Shown one piece after another: positions 26,309 through 35,936 of a stretch of 64,000 nucleotides of DNA (position 1 is its first letter; the number at the start of each line of letters is the position of its first letter). Position numbers and translations under genes: made by a program. Below the pieces are notes generated by a model. The model was not told where the DNA came from, searched no databases, and saw only the letters and a list, made by a program, of their open reading frames with translations. The stretch covers positions 1-64,000 of the forward strand of contig JAQUPQ010000007.1 in NCBI GenBank assembly GCA_028716525.1, read 5' to 3'. The DNA is from Terriglobia bacterium. GTDB taxonomy: Bacteria; Acidobacteriota; Terriglobia; JAIQFV01.

Positions 26309-29300
26309 ATGCCGGATGTCAAATCTCATCACCAGATTTTTTATGATCCTCATCAACGTCGATGGTGGCGTTGGCGCCAGAGTTTTATAGGCGTGGCGGG
26401 AGGTCTGGCCCTGCTGCTGGTGTTTTTTGTGGTCAGTGTCCTCAGCCAGCCCCGATTGACCTCACTCAACCTGCCGGAATTGACGCGCGGTTTTCACCCC
26501 GTCCTGCCCGAGTTGCTCCGAACCGGTCTCTCCCCCAAAGAACGGCGGGACCGCAGACTGAAGCGGATGATAACCCGCTTGCAGAACCTGGACAAGACGC
26601 AAGCCGCCAAACGCCAAACCGATACCTCCATTAAAGATTGGTCCGCCCTCATGGTGGCTTTCTTCGTCAATTGGGACGCCACCAGTTTGACTTCCTTCCG
26701 GGCGCACTACGACAAGATCGACGTGTTGGTCCCGGAATGGCTTCAACTGACGGATCCGGACGGAACCATGATCCGCAAGGACGACGAGGATAAAGCCGTC
26801 GCGCTGCGCGATTTCATCCGGCGGAACCAAATCGATGTCAAGATCATGCCCTTGTTGAACAACTTCAACGGTCAGATCTGGGAAAGCGATTTGTTGGCGA
26901 AGTTTCTGGCACAGCCGGCTTCACGTCAACGGCTCATCAACGATCTGATCCTGTATCTCCGGGAAAACAATTTCATCGGCGTCAACATCGATTTTGAAAA
27001 TGTCCCGACCGCTTCCCAACCGCAACTCCGGGCCTTCATGAGCGAGCTGTACGATGCCTTGCACCCTCTGGGCCTGCTGGTTTCCCAAGAACTTCCGGCC
27101 TCCGACAGCGATTTCGATTACGGCTATTACGCCAGCGTCAATGATTTCGTGGTGTTGATGAACTACGATCAGCATTGGGACGCCTCCGCACCCGGGCCCG
27201 TCTCCTCCCAGGATTGGTTTTTAGCCATGCTGCAGGCGCGCCTGGAACAAATCCCTCCGCACAAAATGGTGGTCGGACTCGCCAATTATGGCTACGACTG
27301 GACGGTCCTCGGCAAGAAACACTATCTCGGGCGCTCCATATCGTTCCAGGATGCCATGCGCACCGCCAAAGAATCGGAGGCCGATCCGGAATTCGATCCC
27401 GACTCGTTGAACCCGACCTTTGATTACCAGGACGAAGACAATCGCCTACACCATGTGTGGTTCCTGGATGCGGTCTCGGTCTTCAACGAAATCGCCCAGA
27501 CCAAACAATATCAGCCGCGCGGTTATGCGTTATGGCGCTTGGGCTCCGAGGACCCGTCCGCCTGGAATGTCTTCGCCGAATTCGCTACTGACAACAAGGT
27601 GGCTGATCGATTGCTTCCTCTGACCTACGGTTATGACGTGGATTACGACGGCGCGGGCGAGTTGTTGACGATACAGAATACGCCGCAGCCGGGCCAGCGG
27701 GCATTGACGTTCGATCCGAAGCTGAATCTCATCACCGACGAATCGTTTCCGCAAATCCCTTTGGGTTATCTCATTGAGCGCCGTGGCCGGCAGCCCATGA
27801 AAATGTCCATCAGTTTCGACGACGGGCCGGACCCGCGTTACACCCCGCAAATCCTCGACATTCTCAAGCATTACAATGTCAAAGCGACGTTCTTCCTGGT
27901 GGGTGTGGAAGCCGAGAGCAATATCGGTCTAGTCCGCCGTTTGGTGAACGAAGGACACGAAATCGGAAACCATACGTTCACCCATCCCAACATCAGCGAC
28001 ACGTCCCTGCGGCAGCTGGCCATCGAACTCAACCTCACGCAACGCCTGTTCGAGAGCAAGCTGGGACGCCAGTCCCTGTATTTTCGTCCCCCCTTCGGCG
28101 TGGACTCGGAGCCGGAGGTGCCTGACGAAGTTCGACCGCTGGAATTTGTTCAGAAGATGGGGTATCTGTTGGTGGGCGAACGCCCCGACACGCGCGACTG
28201 GGCCAATCAGGATGTGGATGTCATCGTCAAAGCCGCGGTGAGCCAAGCCAACCAAGGTAATGTGCTGTTGCTGCATGATGCCGGGGGCGACCGGTCAGGC
28301 ACCGTGAAAGCGCTTCCCCTCATCATCACACAACTGCAGCAACGCGGCTATGAATTCGTTTCTCTCTCCTCGTTGCTGGGCAAGACCCGGGATCAAGTGA
28401 TGCCGCCCGTGCCGCCGGAAGATCGCTGGCGCGCCCGGCTCGACAACATTGCCTTCACACTGTTCAGCGTCACGGATCATGCGTTCCATGTGATGTTCAT
28501 CGTCGGCATCGTGTTCGGGATCGGACGCTTTGTATTCATCGGGCTGTTGGCTGTCATTCAAGAACTATTGCGCCATCGCGAATCTTTTAACGAATCCTTC
28601 ACACCCTTTGTGAGCGTGATTGTGCCGGCGCACAACGAAGTCAAAGTGATCGTGCGTACAATTGCCGCCCTGCTGCGGTCCGACTATCCGGAGTTCAACG
28701 TCATCGTCGTGGATGACGGCTCCACTGATGGAACCGCCGACCGGGTGCGCGAAGCCTTCGGGCAAGACCCGCAGGTGCGGCTGATCGTGCAGGAAAATCG
28801 CGGCAAAGCGGAAGCTTTGAATGCCGGCCTCCGCCAGTCCGACTCCAAAATTGTGGTCGGCCTCGATGCCGACACGGTATTCGAACGCGACACCCTACGC
28901 AAACTCATTCGTCACTTCGAGGAGCCCCAGGTCGGGGCAGTGGCCGGAAATGCCAAGGTGGGAAACCGTGTCAATCTCATTACCCGCTGGCAAGCCCTGG
29001 AATATGTAACCTCCCAAAATCTCGATCGCCGGGCCTTCGACGCCTTGAACTGCATCACGGTCGTTCCGGGCGCTGTGGGGGCGTGGCGGCGGGACTTGAT
29101 TGCAACGGTGGGCGGATTCACCAACGATACGCTGGCCGAAGATACCGACTTGACCTTGTCGATCCGGCGATTGGGCTATGACATCGTATTTGAAGACGAA
29201 GCCATCGCATTCACGGAAGCCCCCGACACCATCCGCAATTTCGTCAAACAGCGTTTCCGCTGGACCTACGGAACGTTGCAGTCGGTGTGGAAACATCGCG

Positions 29301-29719
29301 ACACCCTGCTGCGACGGCGTTTTGGTTCACTGGGATTCGTGGCCCTGCCGAACATCATCATCTTTCAAATTCTCTTTCCGTTGATTTCCCCTTTGATGGA
29401 CCTGCTGATGGTGGCGGCGATCGCGATTGCGTTGGTGCAGCGGCATTATCATGGCACCTCTTATTCGACCGCTAATCTATTGCGGATTGCGTTTTACTAT
29501 GGTGTTTTTCTAGCCGTCGATTATGCCACCTGCCTTCTGGCGTTCGTGCTGGAACGCAAGGAGGATTGGAAGCTGTTGCTGTGGCTGTTCTGGCAGCGCC
29601 TGCTCTATCGTCAGGTGATGTATTACATCGCCCTCAAGTCCGTGTTTGCGGCCCTGCGTGGCCGCACCGTGGCGTGGTCGAAAGTCGACCGCAAAGCCAC
29701 TGTTCCCTTGCGACAATAA
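26309..29719 (+). CDS. GH18 / polysaccharide deacetylase / GT2 fusion protein
   Basis: 1136 residues from ATG at 26309 (an in-frame TTG 7 codons earlier is possible). A membrane helix (about 26-45) anchors it. Residues about 110-440 are GH18-like, with D228 and E230 in GVNIDFENV; the first two Asp of DxxDxDxE are replaced. Residues about 490-690 are a NodB deacetylase (CE4): D504/D505 in SFDDGPD, H555 and H559 in HTFTH, RPPFG and LLLHDAGG. A helix (about 725-750) leads to a processive GT2 (about 765-1010) with DD 802-803, DAD 853-855, AEDTDL and QRFRW, then 3-4 helices. This suggests a synthase for a beta-linked N-acetylglucosamine polymer with its own deacetylase and hydrolase-like domain, comparable to PgaB+PgaC. 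It is divergent from the glycosyltransferase. Confidence 0.85.
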   Translation: MPDVKSHHQIFYDPHQRRWWRWRQSFIGVAGGLALLLVFFVVSVLSQPRLTSLNLPELTRGFHPVLPELLRTGLSPKERRDRRLKRMITRLQNLDKTQAAKRQTDTSIKDWSALMVAFFVNWDATSLTSFRAHYDKIDVLVPEWLQLTDPDGTMIRKDDEDKAVALRDFIRRNQIDVKIMPLLNNFNGQIWESDLLAKFLAQPASRQRLINDLILYLRENNFIGVNIDFENVPTASQPQLRAFMSELYDALHPLGLLVSQELPASDSDFDYGYYASVNDFVVLMNYDQHWDASAPGPVSSQDWFLAMLQARLEQIPPHKMVVGLANYGYDWTVLGKKHYLGRSISFQDAMRTAKESEADPEFDPDSLNPTFDYQDEDNRLHHVWFLDAVSVFNEIAQTKQYQPRGYALWRLGSEDPSAWNVFAEFATDNKVADRLLPLTYGYDVDYDGAGELLTIQNTPQPGQRALTFDPKLNLITDESFPQIPLGYLIERRGRQPMKMSISFDDGPDPRYTPQILDILKHYNVKATFFLVGVEAESNIGLVRRLVNEGHEIGNHTFTHPNISDTSLRQLAIELNLTQRLFESKLGRQSLYFRPPFGVDSEPEVPDEVRPLEFVQKMGYLLVGERPDTRDWANQDVDVIVKAAVSQANQGNVLLLHDAGGDRSGTVKALPLIITQLQQRGYEFVSLSSLLGKTRDQVMPPVPPEDRWRARLDNIAFTLFSVTDHAFHVMFIVGIVFGIGRFVFIGLLAVIQELLRHRESFNESFTPFVSVIVPAHNEVKVIVRTIAALLRSDYPEFNVIVVDDGSTDGTADRVREAFGQDPQVRLIVQENRGKAEALNAGLRQSDSKIVVGLDADTVFERDTLRKLIRHFEEPQVGAVAGNAKVGNRVNLITRWQALEYVTSQNLDRRAFDALNCITVVPGAVGAWRRDLIATVGGFTNDTLAEDTDLTLSIRRLGYDIVFEDEAIAFTEAPDTIRNFVKQRFRWTYGTLQSVWKHRDTLLRRRFGSLGFVALPNIIIFQILFPLISPLMDLLMVAAIAIALVQRHYHGTSYSTANLLRIAFYYGVFLAVDYATCLLAFVLERKEDWKLLLWLFWQRLLYRQVMYYIALKSVFAALRGRTVAWSKVDRKATVPLRQ

Positions 29720-29932
29720 GAAAATTTTTCATTCCTCGATTGAGTTCAGCTATCTTTCATCGACTCTTCTTCTCATCGGACGGCCCTTCGCTTAGAATGG
29801 GCAGGCTTGAATTCCACCCCGTGGCCAAGTCTATCGGGAATGCCGTCGGCATGAGATTTGAATGAAACTGCACGGCGCGGTGAGTGTGTCCCGGTCGCTA
29901 TTGGGATTGAAAGCACAACTCGATTCTCGGTC

Positions 29933-32575
29933 ATGAGCGACTCTAAACCACAACGAAAGACGCTTTTTCTGATCGACGGCATGTCGCAAATCTTCCGCGC
30001 TTTTTTTGCGCTGCCGCCGCTCCGCACCTCCAAAGGTATACCCACCAACGCCGTCCGGGGCTTCACCACCATGCTCCGGAAACTGATTCAAGCCCATCAG
30101 CCGGATTACGTCGGAGTGGCGTTTGACATGGCGGGTCCGACCTTTCGCCATGATTCCTTTGCCGACTACAAGAAGGATCGCCCCGACATGCCCGAGGATC
30201 TGGCCGCTCAACTCCCGTACATTCGGCGGGCCTGTGCGGCGCTCCGCATCCCCATCCTGCAATCGGAGAAGTTCGAAGCCGACGATATTCTTGGAACTCT
30301 CGCCAAAAAAGCCGAGGACGCCGGCCTGGATGTCGTGATCGTGACGCAGGACAAAGACATGTTTCAGCTGGTGAACGATCACGTTCGCACCCTGCGGGCC
30401 AACAAAGACGGCACCGAAACTTTCTATGACGCGGCCGGGGTCGAACAGTTCATGGGTCTGAAACCGGATAAGATCGTCGATTACCTGGGCCTGTGCGGTG
30501 ACAAGGTCGACAACATTCCAGGCGCTCCCGGGATCGGTGAGAAGGGCGCCTTGAAACTGTTGCAGGATTTCGGGACCATCGAATCGTTGGTCGAGAATTG
30601 GAAACAGGTCGCCAACAAACGCTATAGCGAGTCGCTGCGCGACCATCGCGAACTGATTTTGAAATCCAAGGAACTGGCCGCCATCCGGATGGACGCGCCC
30701 GTGGAGTTGAAGCTGGAGGACTTGAAGCTCGAACCTCCGGATCCGCAGGCGGTCGTGGAGCTATTCCGCGAATTGGAATTCAACACCCTGCTAAAGGAAT
30801 TCGAAAAGAATATTGGCGGCTCCGAAGGAACCCCCGTTGGCGAATCAGACATCACGAAATCCCAGCCGGCCTATCAGCGGCTCTCCAGCCTCGAAGAGAT
30901 TCAAAGATATTCCGCCCGTCTGAAAGCTGTGCCGGTGGTGGCCCTGGCCATCGGTCCCTCCCAAGAAAAATTGGATTCAGAATTGATCGGTGATATTGGC
31001 GTCGCCACAGCCGAAGGAGAAGTGACCGCCATCCAGGTGGGTCAGGATGACTTCTGGAGAAAATCGGGTCTGGCCGAAATTTTGGAGGGTCGGAAGCCGG
31101 GCAAGATCATCCACGACAGCAAGTCCGCTCATGTGCGGTTGGAACGCAGCACCGGAATTAGTCTCAACGGCATTGCGGATGACACCCTGCTGATGTCCTA
31201 TCTGTTGGATGCGACGCAAGAGAACCACTCCTTGGATCGCGAAGTCCGCGCCCGTCTGAATTCGGAAGTGCCGACCGGCGCCGCGGCGACTGCGGATTTC
31301 ACGATGCGCCTGGCGCCGCTCGTGAAACGCGAGATCGAAGACTTGGGGTTGAAGGAAGTTTACGAAACAGTCGAACTGCCGGTCGCGGCGGTCTTGGCCC
31401 GAATGGAACTGTGGGGGGTGAAGATCGATCTCGATATTCTTGGAGGATTGTCGGTCGAGTTTGAAACTCGTCTGGGAGCTTTGACGAAAGATATCTACAA
31501 ACTGGCGGGGCAGGAATTCAATATTAATTCACCCAAACAGCTGGGCGAAATTCTGTTTGAAAAAATGAACCTGCCGGGCGGGAAGAAATCCAGAAAATCC
31601 GGGCAGTATTCCACCGCCGTGGAAGTGCTGGAAGAGCTGGCCGCGAATTTCGAGCTCCCGCGGTTGATTCTGGATTTTCGACAAATTGCCAAATTGAAAT
31701 CGACCTACGTCGACGCCCTGCCCAAGCTGGTCCATCCTCAAACGGGCCGCCTGCACACCTCCTTCAATCAAGCTGTCGCCGCCACCGGCCGACTGTCCTC
31801 AGCGGAACCCAACCTGCAAAACATACCCATTCGAAGCGATTTGGGGAAGAAGATCCGTTCCGCCTTCGTTCCGGAAAAAGGGTTTGTATTTCTCTCCGGG
31901 GATTATTCCCAGATTGAGTTGCGGTTGCTGGCGCACTTCAGTGAGGATCCGGTGCTGATGGCGGCCTTTCAACGCGGCGAGGATATTCATGCCCGCACCG
32001 CCGAAGAGATTTTCGGAGTGCCCCGGCTCATGCAAACCGCGGATCATCGCCGCCAGGCCAAAGCCATCAATTTTGGAATCGTGTACGGACTCAGCCCCTT
32101 CGGATTGGCCCAGCAACTGGGAATTCCTCAGAGCGAGGCGAAGAAATACATCGAAGCTTATTTCGAGAGGTATCGCGGAGTTCGTAAATTCCTCGATCGC
32201 ACCATCGCCGAAACCCGCCAAAGCGGCGAGACGCGCACCCTGCTGGGTCGATTGCGCCGTATTCCCGACATTCTGTCAAAAAATCCCGCCCTCAGAAACT
32301 TTGCAGAACGCACGGCTGTGAATACTCCGCTGCAAGGCACCGCCTCGGATTTGATCAAGCTGGCGATGATTCGTATCGACGAACAATTATCCGCCAAAAA
32401 ATCCCGGGCCAAGATGATTCTGCAAGTGCATGACGAGCTGGTGTTTGAAGTTCCCGAGGAGGAAGCTGTGGACCTGCGCAAGTTGGTCAAGCAGGAGATG
32501 GAACACGTCTACAAACTGCGCGTACCCCTGATCGTCGACATTTCCATGGGAAAGAACTGGATGGAAGCGAAGTAA
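29933..32575 (+). CDS. polA: DNA polymerase I (3'-5' exonuclease domain apparently inactive)
   Basis: 880 residues from ATG at 29933. It fills repair gaps and removes RNA primers. The 5'-3' exonuclease (about 10-290) has LIDGMSQIFRAF and the helix-hairpin-helix GDKVDNIPGAPGIGEKGA. The region about 310-490 has the 3'-5' exonuclease fold but lacks the acidic metal ligands: motif I reads VVALAIGPSQ without DxE, and at motif II the Asp of the usual NxxYD is Ala in HDSKSAHVRL. The polymerase domain (about 490-880) has LSGDYSQIELRLLAH (motif A), the O-helix RRQAKAINFGIVYG and QVHDELVFEVP (motif C). A longer frame starts at 29858 but adds nothing conserved. Confidence 0.96.
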   Translation: MSDSKPQRKTLFLIDGMSQIFRAFFALPPLRTSKGIPTNAVRGFTTMLRKLIQAHQPDYVGVAFDMAGPTFRHDSFADYKKDRPDMPEDLAAQLPYIRRACAALRIPILQSEKFEADDILGTLAKKAEDAGLDVVIVTQDKDMFQLVNDHVRTLRANKDGTETFYDAAGVEQFMGLKPDKIVDYLGLCGDKVDNIPGAPGIGEKGALKLLQDFGTIESLVENWKQVANKRYSESLRDHRELILKSKELAAIRMDAPVELKLEDLKLEPPDPQAVVELFRELEFNTLLKEFEKNIGGSEGTPVGESDITKSQPAYQRLSSLEEIQRYSARLKAVPVVALAIGPSQEKLDSELIGDIGVATAEGEVTAIQVGQDDFWRKSGLAEILEGRKPGKIIHDSKSAHVRLERSTGISLNGIADDTLLMSYLLDATQENHSLDREVRARLNSEVPTGAAATADFTMRLAPLVKREIEDLGLKEVYETVELPVAAVLARMELWGVKIDLDILGGLSVEFETRLGALTKDIYKLAGQEFNINSPKQLGEILFEKMNLPGGKKSRKSGQYSTAVEVLEELAANFELPRLILDFRQIAKLKSTYVDALPKLVHPQTGRLHTSFNQAVAATGRLSSAEPNLQNIPIRSDLGKKIRSAFVPEKGFVFLSGDYSQIELRLLAHFSEDPVLMAAFQRGEDIHARTAEEIFGVPRLMQTADHRRQAKAINFGIVYGLSPFGLAQQLGIPQSEAKKYIEAYFERYRGVRKFLDRTIAETRQSGETRTLLGRLRRIPDILSKNPALRNFAERTAVNTPLQGTASDLIKLAMIRIDEQLSAKKSRAKMILQVHDELVFEVPEEEAVDLRKLVKQEMEHVYKLRVPLIVDISMGKNWMEAK

Positions 32576-32577
32576 AA

Positions 32578-32660
32578 AACAGTCTATTCAGTCTGCGCTT
32601 GCGTCCGCCAGGTTTCGCTTACGTCCCCCAGATTTTTGGCGGATTCGGTCTGTTCAGTCG
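32578..32660. repeat. Degenerate 9-mer repeats after polA, and the rest of the gap
   Basis: The 354-base gap 32576-32929 carries, on the minus strand, units of GAATAGACT/GAACAGACC at 32578-32595 and 32645-32660. The same units occur in the other orientation at 33608-33652, beyond the small secreted protein. A sequence GTCCGCCAGG...GTCCCCCAGA lies between them. The rest (32661-32929) is AT-richer than its neighbours and shows no clear promoter. Confidence 0.6.
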
Positions 32661-32929
32661 GGGAGAGTGGCGCATACCCCGATCATTCGAGGCGTGCGTG
32701 ATAAATGGCGGTGAATGGGATTGTGTTTTTGCAATCAGCTCCACTCATACGTCGGATTTCACAGCCTGACCACTTTTCTTCCTCTGCTTCTATGGCCAGT
32801 TGGTCACAGGGGAAGGATGGATAGTGGTCAAAGGCAGAAAGAGATCGACGTCAATTAATTTGCTCCCCTGAAAAGCGTAGATACGACTATCATCTTTCTT
32901 CAATTCAACTATTACAACGAGATAGGACC

Positions 32930-33457
32930 ATGCAAATAAAACAAAACAAGAATATTGGCTTTATTTTGATCGCAGTGCTGATGTTGACTTATTCAATTCC
33001 CTGCAAGACGCAAGAGATTGATTTGGGAAATGTGCCTGATGATGTGCTAATGGAATTCGGGATGGGGACTTTCGCCAAAGCTTATTCGGTCAGCGGTCGA
33101 ATCAACCCGTTCTATCTTCGGGGTGATTTTGATGGTGACGGGAAACCGGATTACGCGGTCCAAGTGGTTGCTAGGAAGGATCGATCGAGAGGGATCGCCA
33201 TATGGTTGAGCAGTCAGAAGAAGATCTTTGTCCTGGGTGCTGGCCATCTATTCAAATTCAGTGCCAGCGAATCAACTGACTTCGAATTCATCAATGTTTG
33301 GCAGGTTTATGGAAAACGGCTTGTCGAGCATGGTGTAGATGCAGGGCCGCCCCCTGAACTAGTAGGTGAAGCGATTCACGTGGGGAAGAGAGAGAGTGCA
33401 AGTGGCCTTATTTACTGGAATGGAAAATTGTTTTTGTGGTACCAGCAGGGCGATTAG
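32930..33457 (+). CDS. Small secreted protein of unknown function
   Basis: 175 residues. A signal peptide is predicted (about 1-26, MQIKQNKNIGFILIAVLMLTY, then a CKTQ region that could be cleaved). One Ca2+-binding-like loop, DFDGDGKPDYAV (about 66-77), resembles an FG-GAP/VCBS repeat unit, but a full beta-propeller would need several and only one is present. I do not recognise a family. Its base composition is lower in GC than its neighbours, and it is flanked on both sides by inverted 9-mer repeats, so it may be a late arrival. AGATAGGACC precedes the ATG. Confidence 0.7.
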   Translation: MQIKQNKNIGFILIAVLMLTYSIPCKTQEIDLGNVPDDVLMEFGMGTFAKAYSVSGRINPFYLRGDFDGDGKPDYAVQVVARKDRSRGIAIWLSSQKKIFVLGAGHLFKFSASESTDFEFINVWQVYGKRLVEHGVDAGPPPELVGEAIHVGKRESASGLIYWNGKLFLWYQQGD

Positions 33458-33607
33458 TCGCCCTTGCTAATCCTGGTTGGGCGGGCTTTCCGCTGGTTTC
33501 GAGATAGCGTGTGAGCGGGCGGGTGGCTTAATCCGCCGGAAATGGAAGATGATGAGGCGTTGACCGAATCGCCCCTTTCTTAGACGCGCTACCCCGCTAA
33601 ACCGACC

Positions 33608-33652
33608 GGACAGACTGAACAGACCGAATAGACTGGACAGACCGAACAGACC
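33608..33652. repeat. Five-copy 9-bp tandem array
   Basis: Units GGACAGACT, GAACAGACC, GAATAGACT, GGACAGACC, GAACAGACC run without gaps. The consensus is GRAYAGACY. It ends 12 bases beyond the stop of the minus-strand amidohydrolase gene. The complementary arrangement lies just after polA, so an approximately 1-kb block containing a small gene has inverted repeats at both ends. Confidence 0.85.
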
Positions 33653-33664
33653 AGCTCTTCCCCG

Positions 33665-34534
33665 CTACAGCTCCACGAGTTCCTTGTACATTTCCGGTCT
33701 CCGGTCGCGGAAGAACTGCCAGACGGAGCGGACTTCCTGAATCTTGTCGAGGTTGAGATCGGCCACCAACAGCTCATCCTTGTCGCGCGAAGCCTCCGCG
33801 ATGATCTGTCCGCGCGGATCGCAGAAATAGCTGGTGCCGTAAAATTCCCCGATGCGCCACGGCTCTTCCACACCGACACGATTAATGGCTCCCACAAAAT
33901 AGCCGTTGGCCACCGCATGGGCCGGCTGTTCCAGTTTCCACAGGTACTCGCTGAGTCCGGCGACGGTGGCGGATGGATTGAAAATAATTTCCGCACCGTT
34001 CAACCCCAAGGCCCGCGCTCCCTCCGGAAAGTGCCGATCGTAACAAATGTACACACCGACCTTGGCGAATCCCAGGTCAAAAACCGGATAGCCCAAATTC
34101 CCGGGACGAAAATAGAATTTTTCCCAGAAACCCGGAGCCACGTGTGGAATGTGGGTCTTACGATATTTTCCCAAATAGGCGCCATCTGGTGCGATCACGG
34201 CCGCGGTGTTGTAAAAAACGCCTTCCATTTCCATTTCGTAGAGAGGCACGACCATGGCCATACCAAATTTCTTGGCCTGCTCCTGCATCAATTTGACGGT
34301 GGGTCCGTCAGGGACCTTCTCGGCGGATTTGTACCAGTGCTCCTTCTGTTCCGCACAAAAATAAGGCCCCGCGAAAATCTCCTGCAAACAGAGGATTTGG
34401 ACCCCCTTGCGGCCGGCCTCCTCAATCATCTTCAAATGCTTGGCGATCATGCCATCCTTGATTTCCTGGATAGGACGATCCGCCGGCACGGCATTAGACG
34501 CTTGAATAAGTCCACAACGCACATTTCTCGGCAT
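33665..34534 (-). CDS. Nitrilase-superfamily amidohydrolase, beta-ureidopropionase-like
   Basis: 289 residues from ATG at 34534. The nitrilase-fold catalytic triad is present: E52 in CLQEIFAG, K126 in KYRKTHIPH, C164 in YICYDRHFP. The stretch ALGLNGAEIIFNPSATVAGLSEYLW and AINRVG closely match the beta-ureidopropionase branch, which hydrolyses N-carbamoyl-beta-alanine (final step of reductive pyrimidine breakdown) to beta-alanine, CO2 and ammonia. No dihydropyrimidinase or dihydropyrimidine dehydrogenase gene is nearby, so N-carbamoylputrescine or other carbamoyl amides remain possible. GGGGGAA lies 6 bases before the ATG. An upstream in-frame start at 34696 adds unrelated sequence. Confidence 0.85.
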   Translation of the reverse strand: MPRNVRCGLIQASNAVPADRPIQEIKDGMIAKHLKMIEEAGRKGVQILCLQEIFAGPYFCAEQKEHWYKSAEKVPDGPTVKLMQEQAKKFGMAMVVPLYEMEMEGVFYNTAAVIAPDGAYLGKYRKTHIPHVAPGFWEKFYFRPGNLGYPVFDLGFAKVGVYICYDRHFPEGARALGLNGAEIIFNPSATVAGLSEYLWKLEQPAHAVANGYFVGAINRVGVEEPWRIGEFYGTSYFCDPRGQIIAEASRDKDELLVADLNLDKIQEVRSVWQFFRDRRPEMYKELVEL

Positions 34535-34674
34535 GAATAGTTCCCCCTTGTGGCAATTCTCTGGCCCTTGACGACTCGGGACCTCCGCAGAAACCCGATT
34601 TTGCCTCCGGACGGCCGGGACAATCGAGGAAGTCGGCCTGTGCGGCCCCGGTTTCGCAGGCCAAGTTTTTAGTG

Positions 34675-34680
34675 TATAAT
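34675..34680 (+). promoter_or_regulatory. Candidate -10 box upstream of purM
   Basis: A consensus TATAAT preceded directly by TG lies about 190 bases before the purM start, pointing away from the divergent amidohydrolase. No good -35 box is seen at the expected distance. Tentative. Confidence 0.35.
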
Positions 34681-34867
34681 TGGCGCGGGTGTGCAATCAA
34701 GCCAAAAGCATCCATGACTGCTAAGGCACAGTCGGGTGCTGATTTTGCACTCCGGGGATTCACACTCCAAATCTCATACTTTAGTTTACCGGACCGCGGC
34801 ATCTCCAGTTGTTCGAAATCCAGCGTCGAAGAACGGCCCGGGACACTCTTCAGATTGGAAAACACCC

Positions 34868-35908
34868 TTGGAAACTGTCTTAACCTACAAATCATCCGGA
34901 GTTGACCTCGAAGCCGCTCGCGAGGCCAAGAATCACATCAAGCGGCTGGCCCAGAAGACATTCACCCGCGGAGTACTGGGGGAAATTGGCGGGTTTGGCG
35001 GCCTGTTCAGCTTGACCGGAGACCTGAAACGCATTGAAGACCCTGTGCTGGTGGCCTCCGCCGACGGTGTGGGGACCAAATTGAAGATCGCCTTTGCCAT
35101 GGGAATTCATAACACCGTGGGGCAGGATTTGGTCAACCACTGTGTCAACGACATTCTGGTTCACGGCGCCCAACCTCTTTTCTTTTTGGATTACATTGCC
35201 TCCGGCAAGACCAAGCCCTCGGTGGTCGCCCAGATCGTGGAAGGCATGGCTTTGGCCTGCAAAGCCAACGGCTGCGCGCTGATCGGCGGGGAAACCGCCG
35301 AGATGCCGGATTTCTACTCGCCCGATGAATACGACATGGCCGGGTTTATCGTGGGAGTGGTGCCGAAAAAGAAGCTGATCAACGGCGACTCCATCAAAGC
35401 CGGAGATATTCTTCTGGGTCTCCCCTCTTCCGGACTGCACACCAACGGATACTCGCTGGCGCGAAAGATTTTCTTCGAGCAGGCGCATTTGAAGGCCAGT
35501 TCGTCGGTCCGTGATCTGGACGACACCATCGGCGAAACCTTGTTGGAGCCGCACCGCAGTTATCTCAAACCGCTGCGCACGCTGATCGATCGAGGGGTCA
35601 TTAAAGGTCTGGCCCACATTACCGGGGGCGGATTTACAGAAAATATTCCGCGCATTCTTCCGCGAAACTGCCAGGCTCAAATCAGCGTGGGAACCTGGCC
35701 TGTCCCTCCTATTTTTGAAGTGTTGAAGCGGCTGGGCAATTTGGAATTCGGCGAGATGGTCCGGACTTTCAACATGGGCATCGGAATGGTGGTCATCGTG
35801 GAGGAAAGCAAGGTGTCCGCGGCCGTGAGCCAATTCAAGAAGCTCAAGGAAAAATTCTATGTGATCGGCAAAGTCATCCGCGGCGAGAAGAAAGTCATCT
35901 TCGTGTGA
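34868..35908 (+). CDS. purM: Phosphoribosylformylglycinamidine cyclo-ligase (AIR synthetase)
   Basis: 346 residues from TTG at 34868. PurM closes the imidazole ring of AIR in purine synthesis. Motifs include SGVDLEAAREAKNHIKRL, the FGGLF and DGVGTKLKIA segments, GQDLVNHCVNDI, IGGETAEMPDFY, the GLPSSGLHTNGYSLAR loop and HITGGGFTENIPRIL. The TTG is chosen because the ATP-binding family start (ETVLTYKSSGVD) begins there; an in-frame start at 34736 gives 44 unrelated residues. A GGAAA is weakly placed upstream. purN follows after 28 bases. Confidence 0.95.
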   Translation: METVLTYKSSGVDLEAAREAKNHIKRLAQKTFTRGVLGEIGGFGGLFSLTGDLKRIEDPVLVASADGVGTKLKIAFAMGIHNTVGQDLVNHCVNDILVHGAQPLFFLDYIASGKTKPSVVAQIVEGMALACKANGCALIGGETAEMPDFYSPDEYDMAGFIVGVVPKKKLINGDSIKAGDILLGLPSSGLHTNGYSLARKIFFEQAHLKASSSVRDLDDTIGETLLEPHRSYLKPLRTLIDRGVIKGLAHITGGGFTENIPRILPRNCQAQISVGTWPVPPIFEVLKRLGNLEFGEMVRTFNMGIGMVVIVEESKVSAAVSQFKKLKEKFYVIGKVIRGEKKVIFV

Positions 35909-35936
35909 ACTGCGGATCAGGGCGCACTGGACGGGA

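Noticed and set aside
33608-33652. CRISPR array
   Set aside because: Contiguous 9-bp units with no spacers, and no cas genes in the window.
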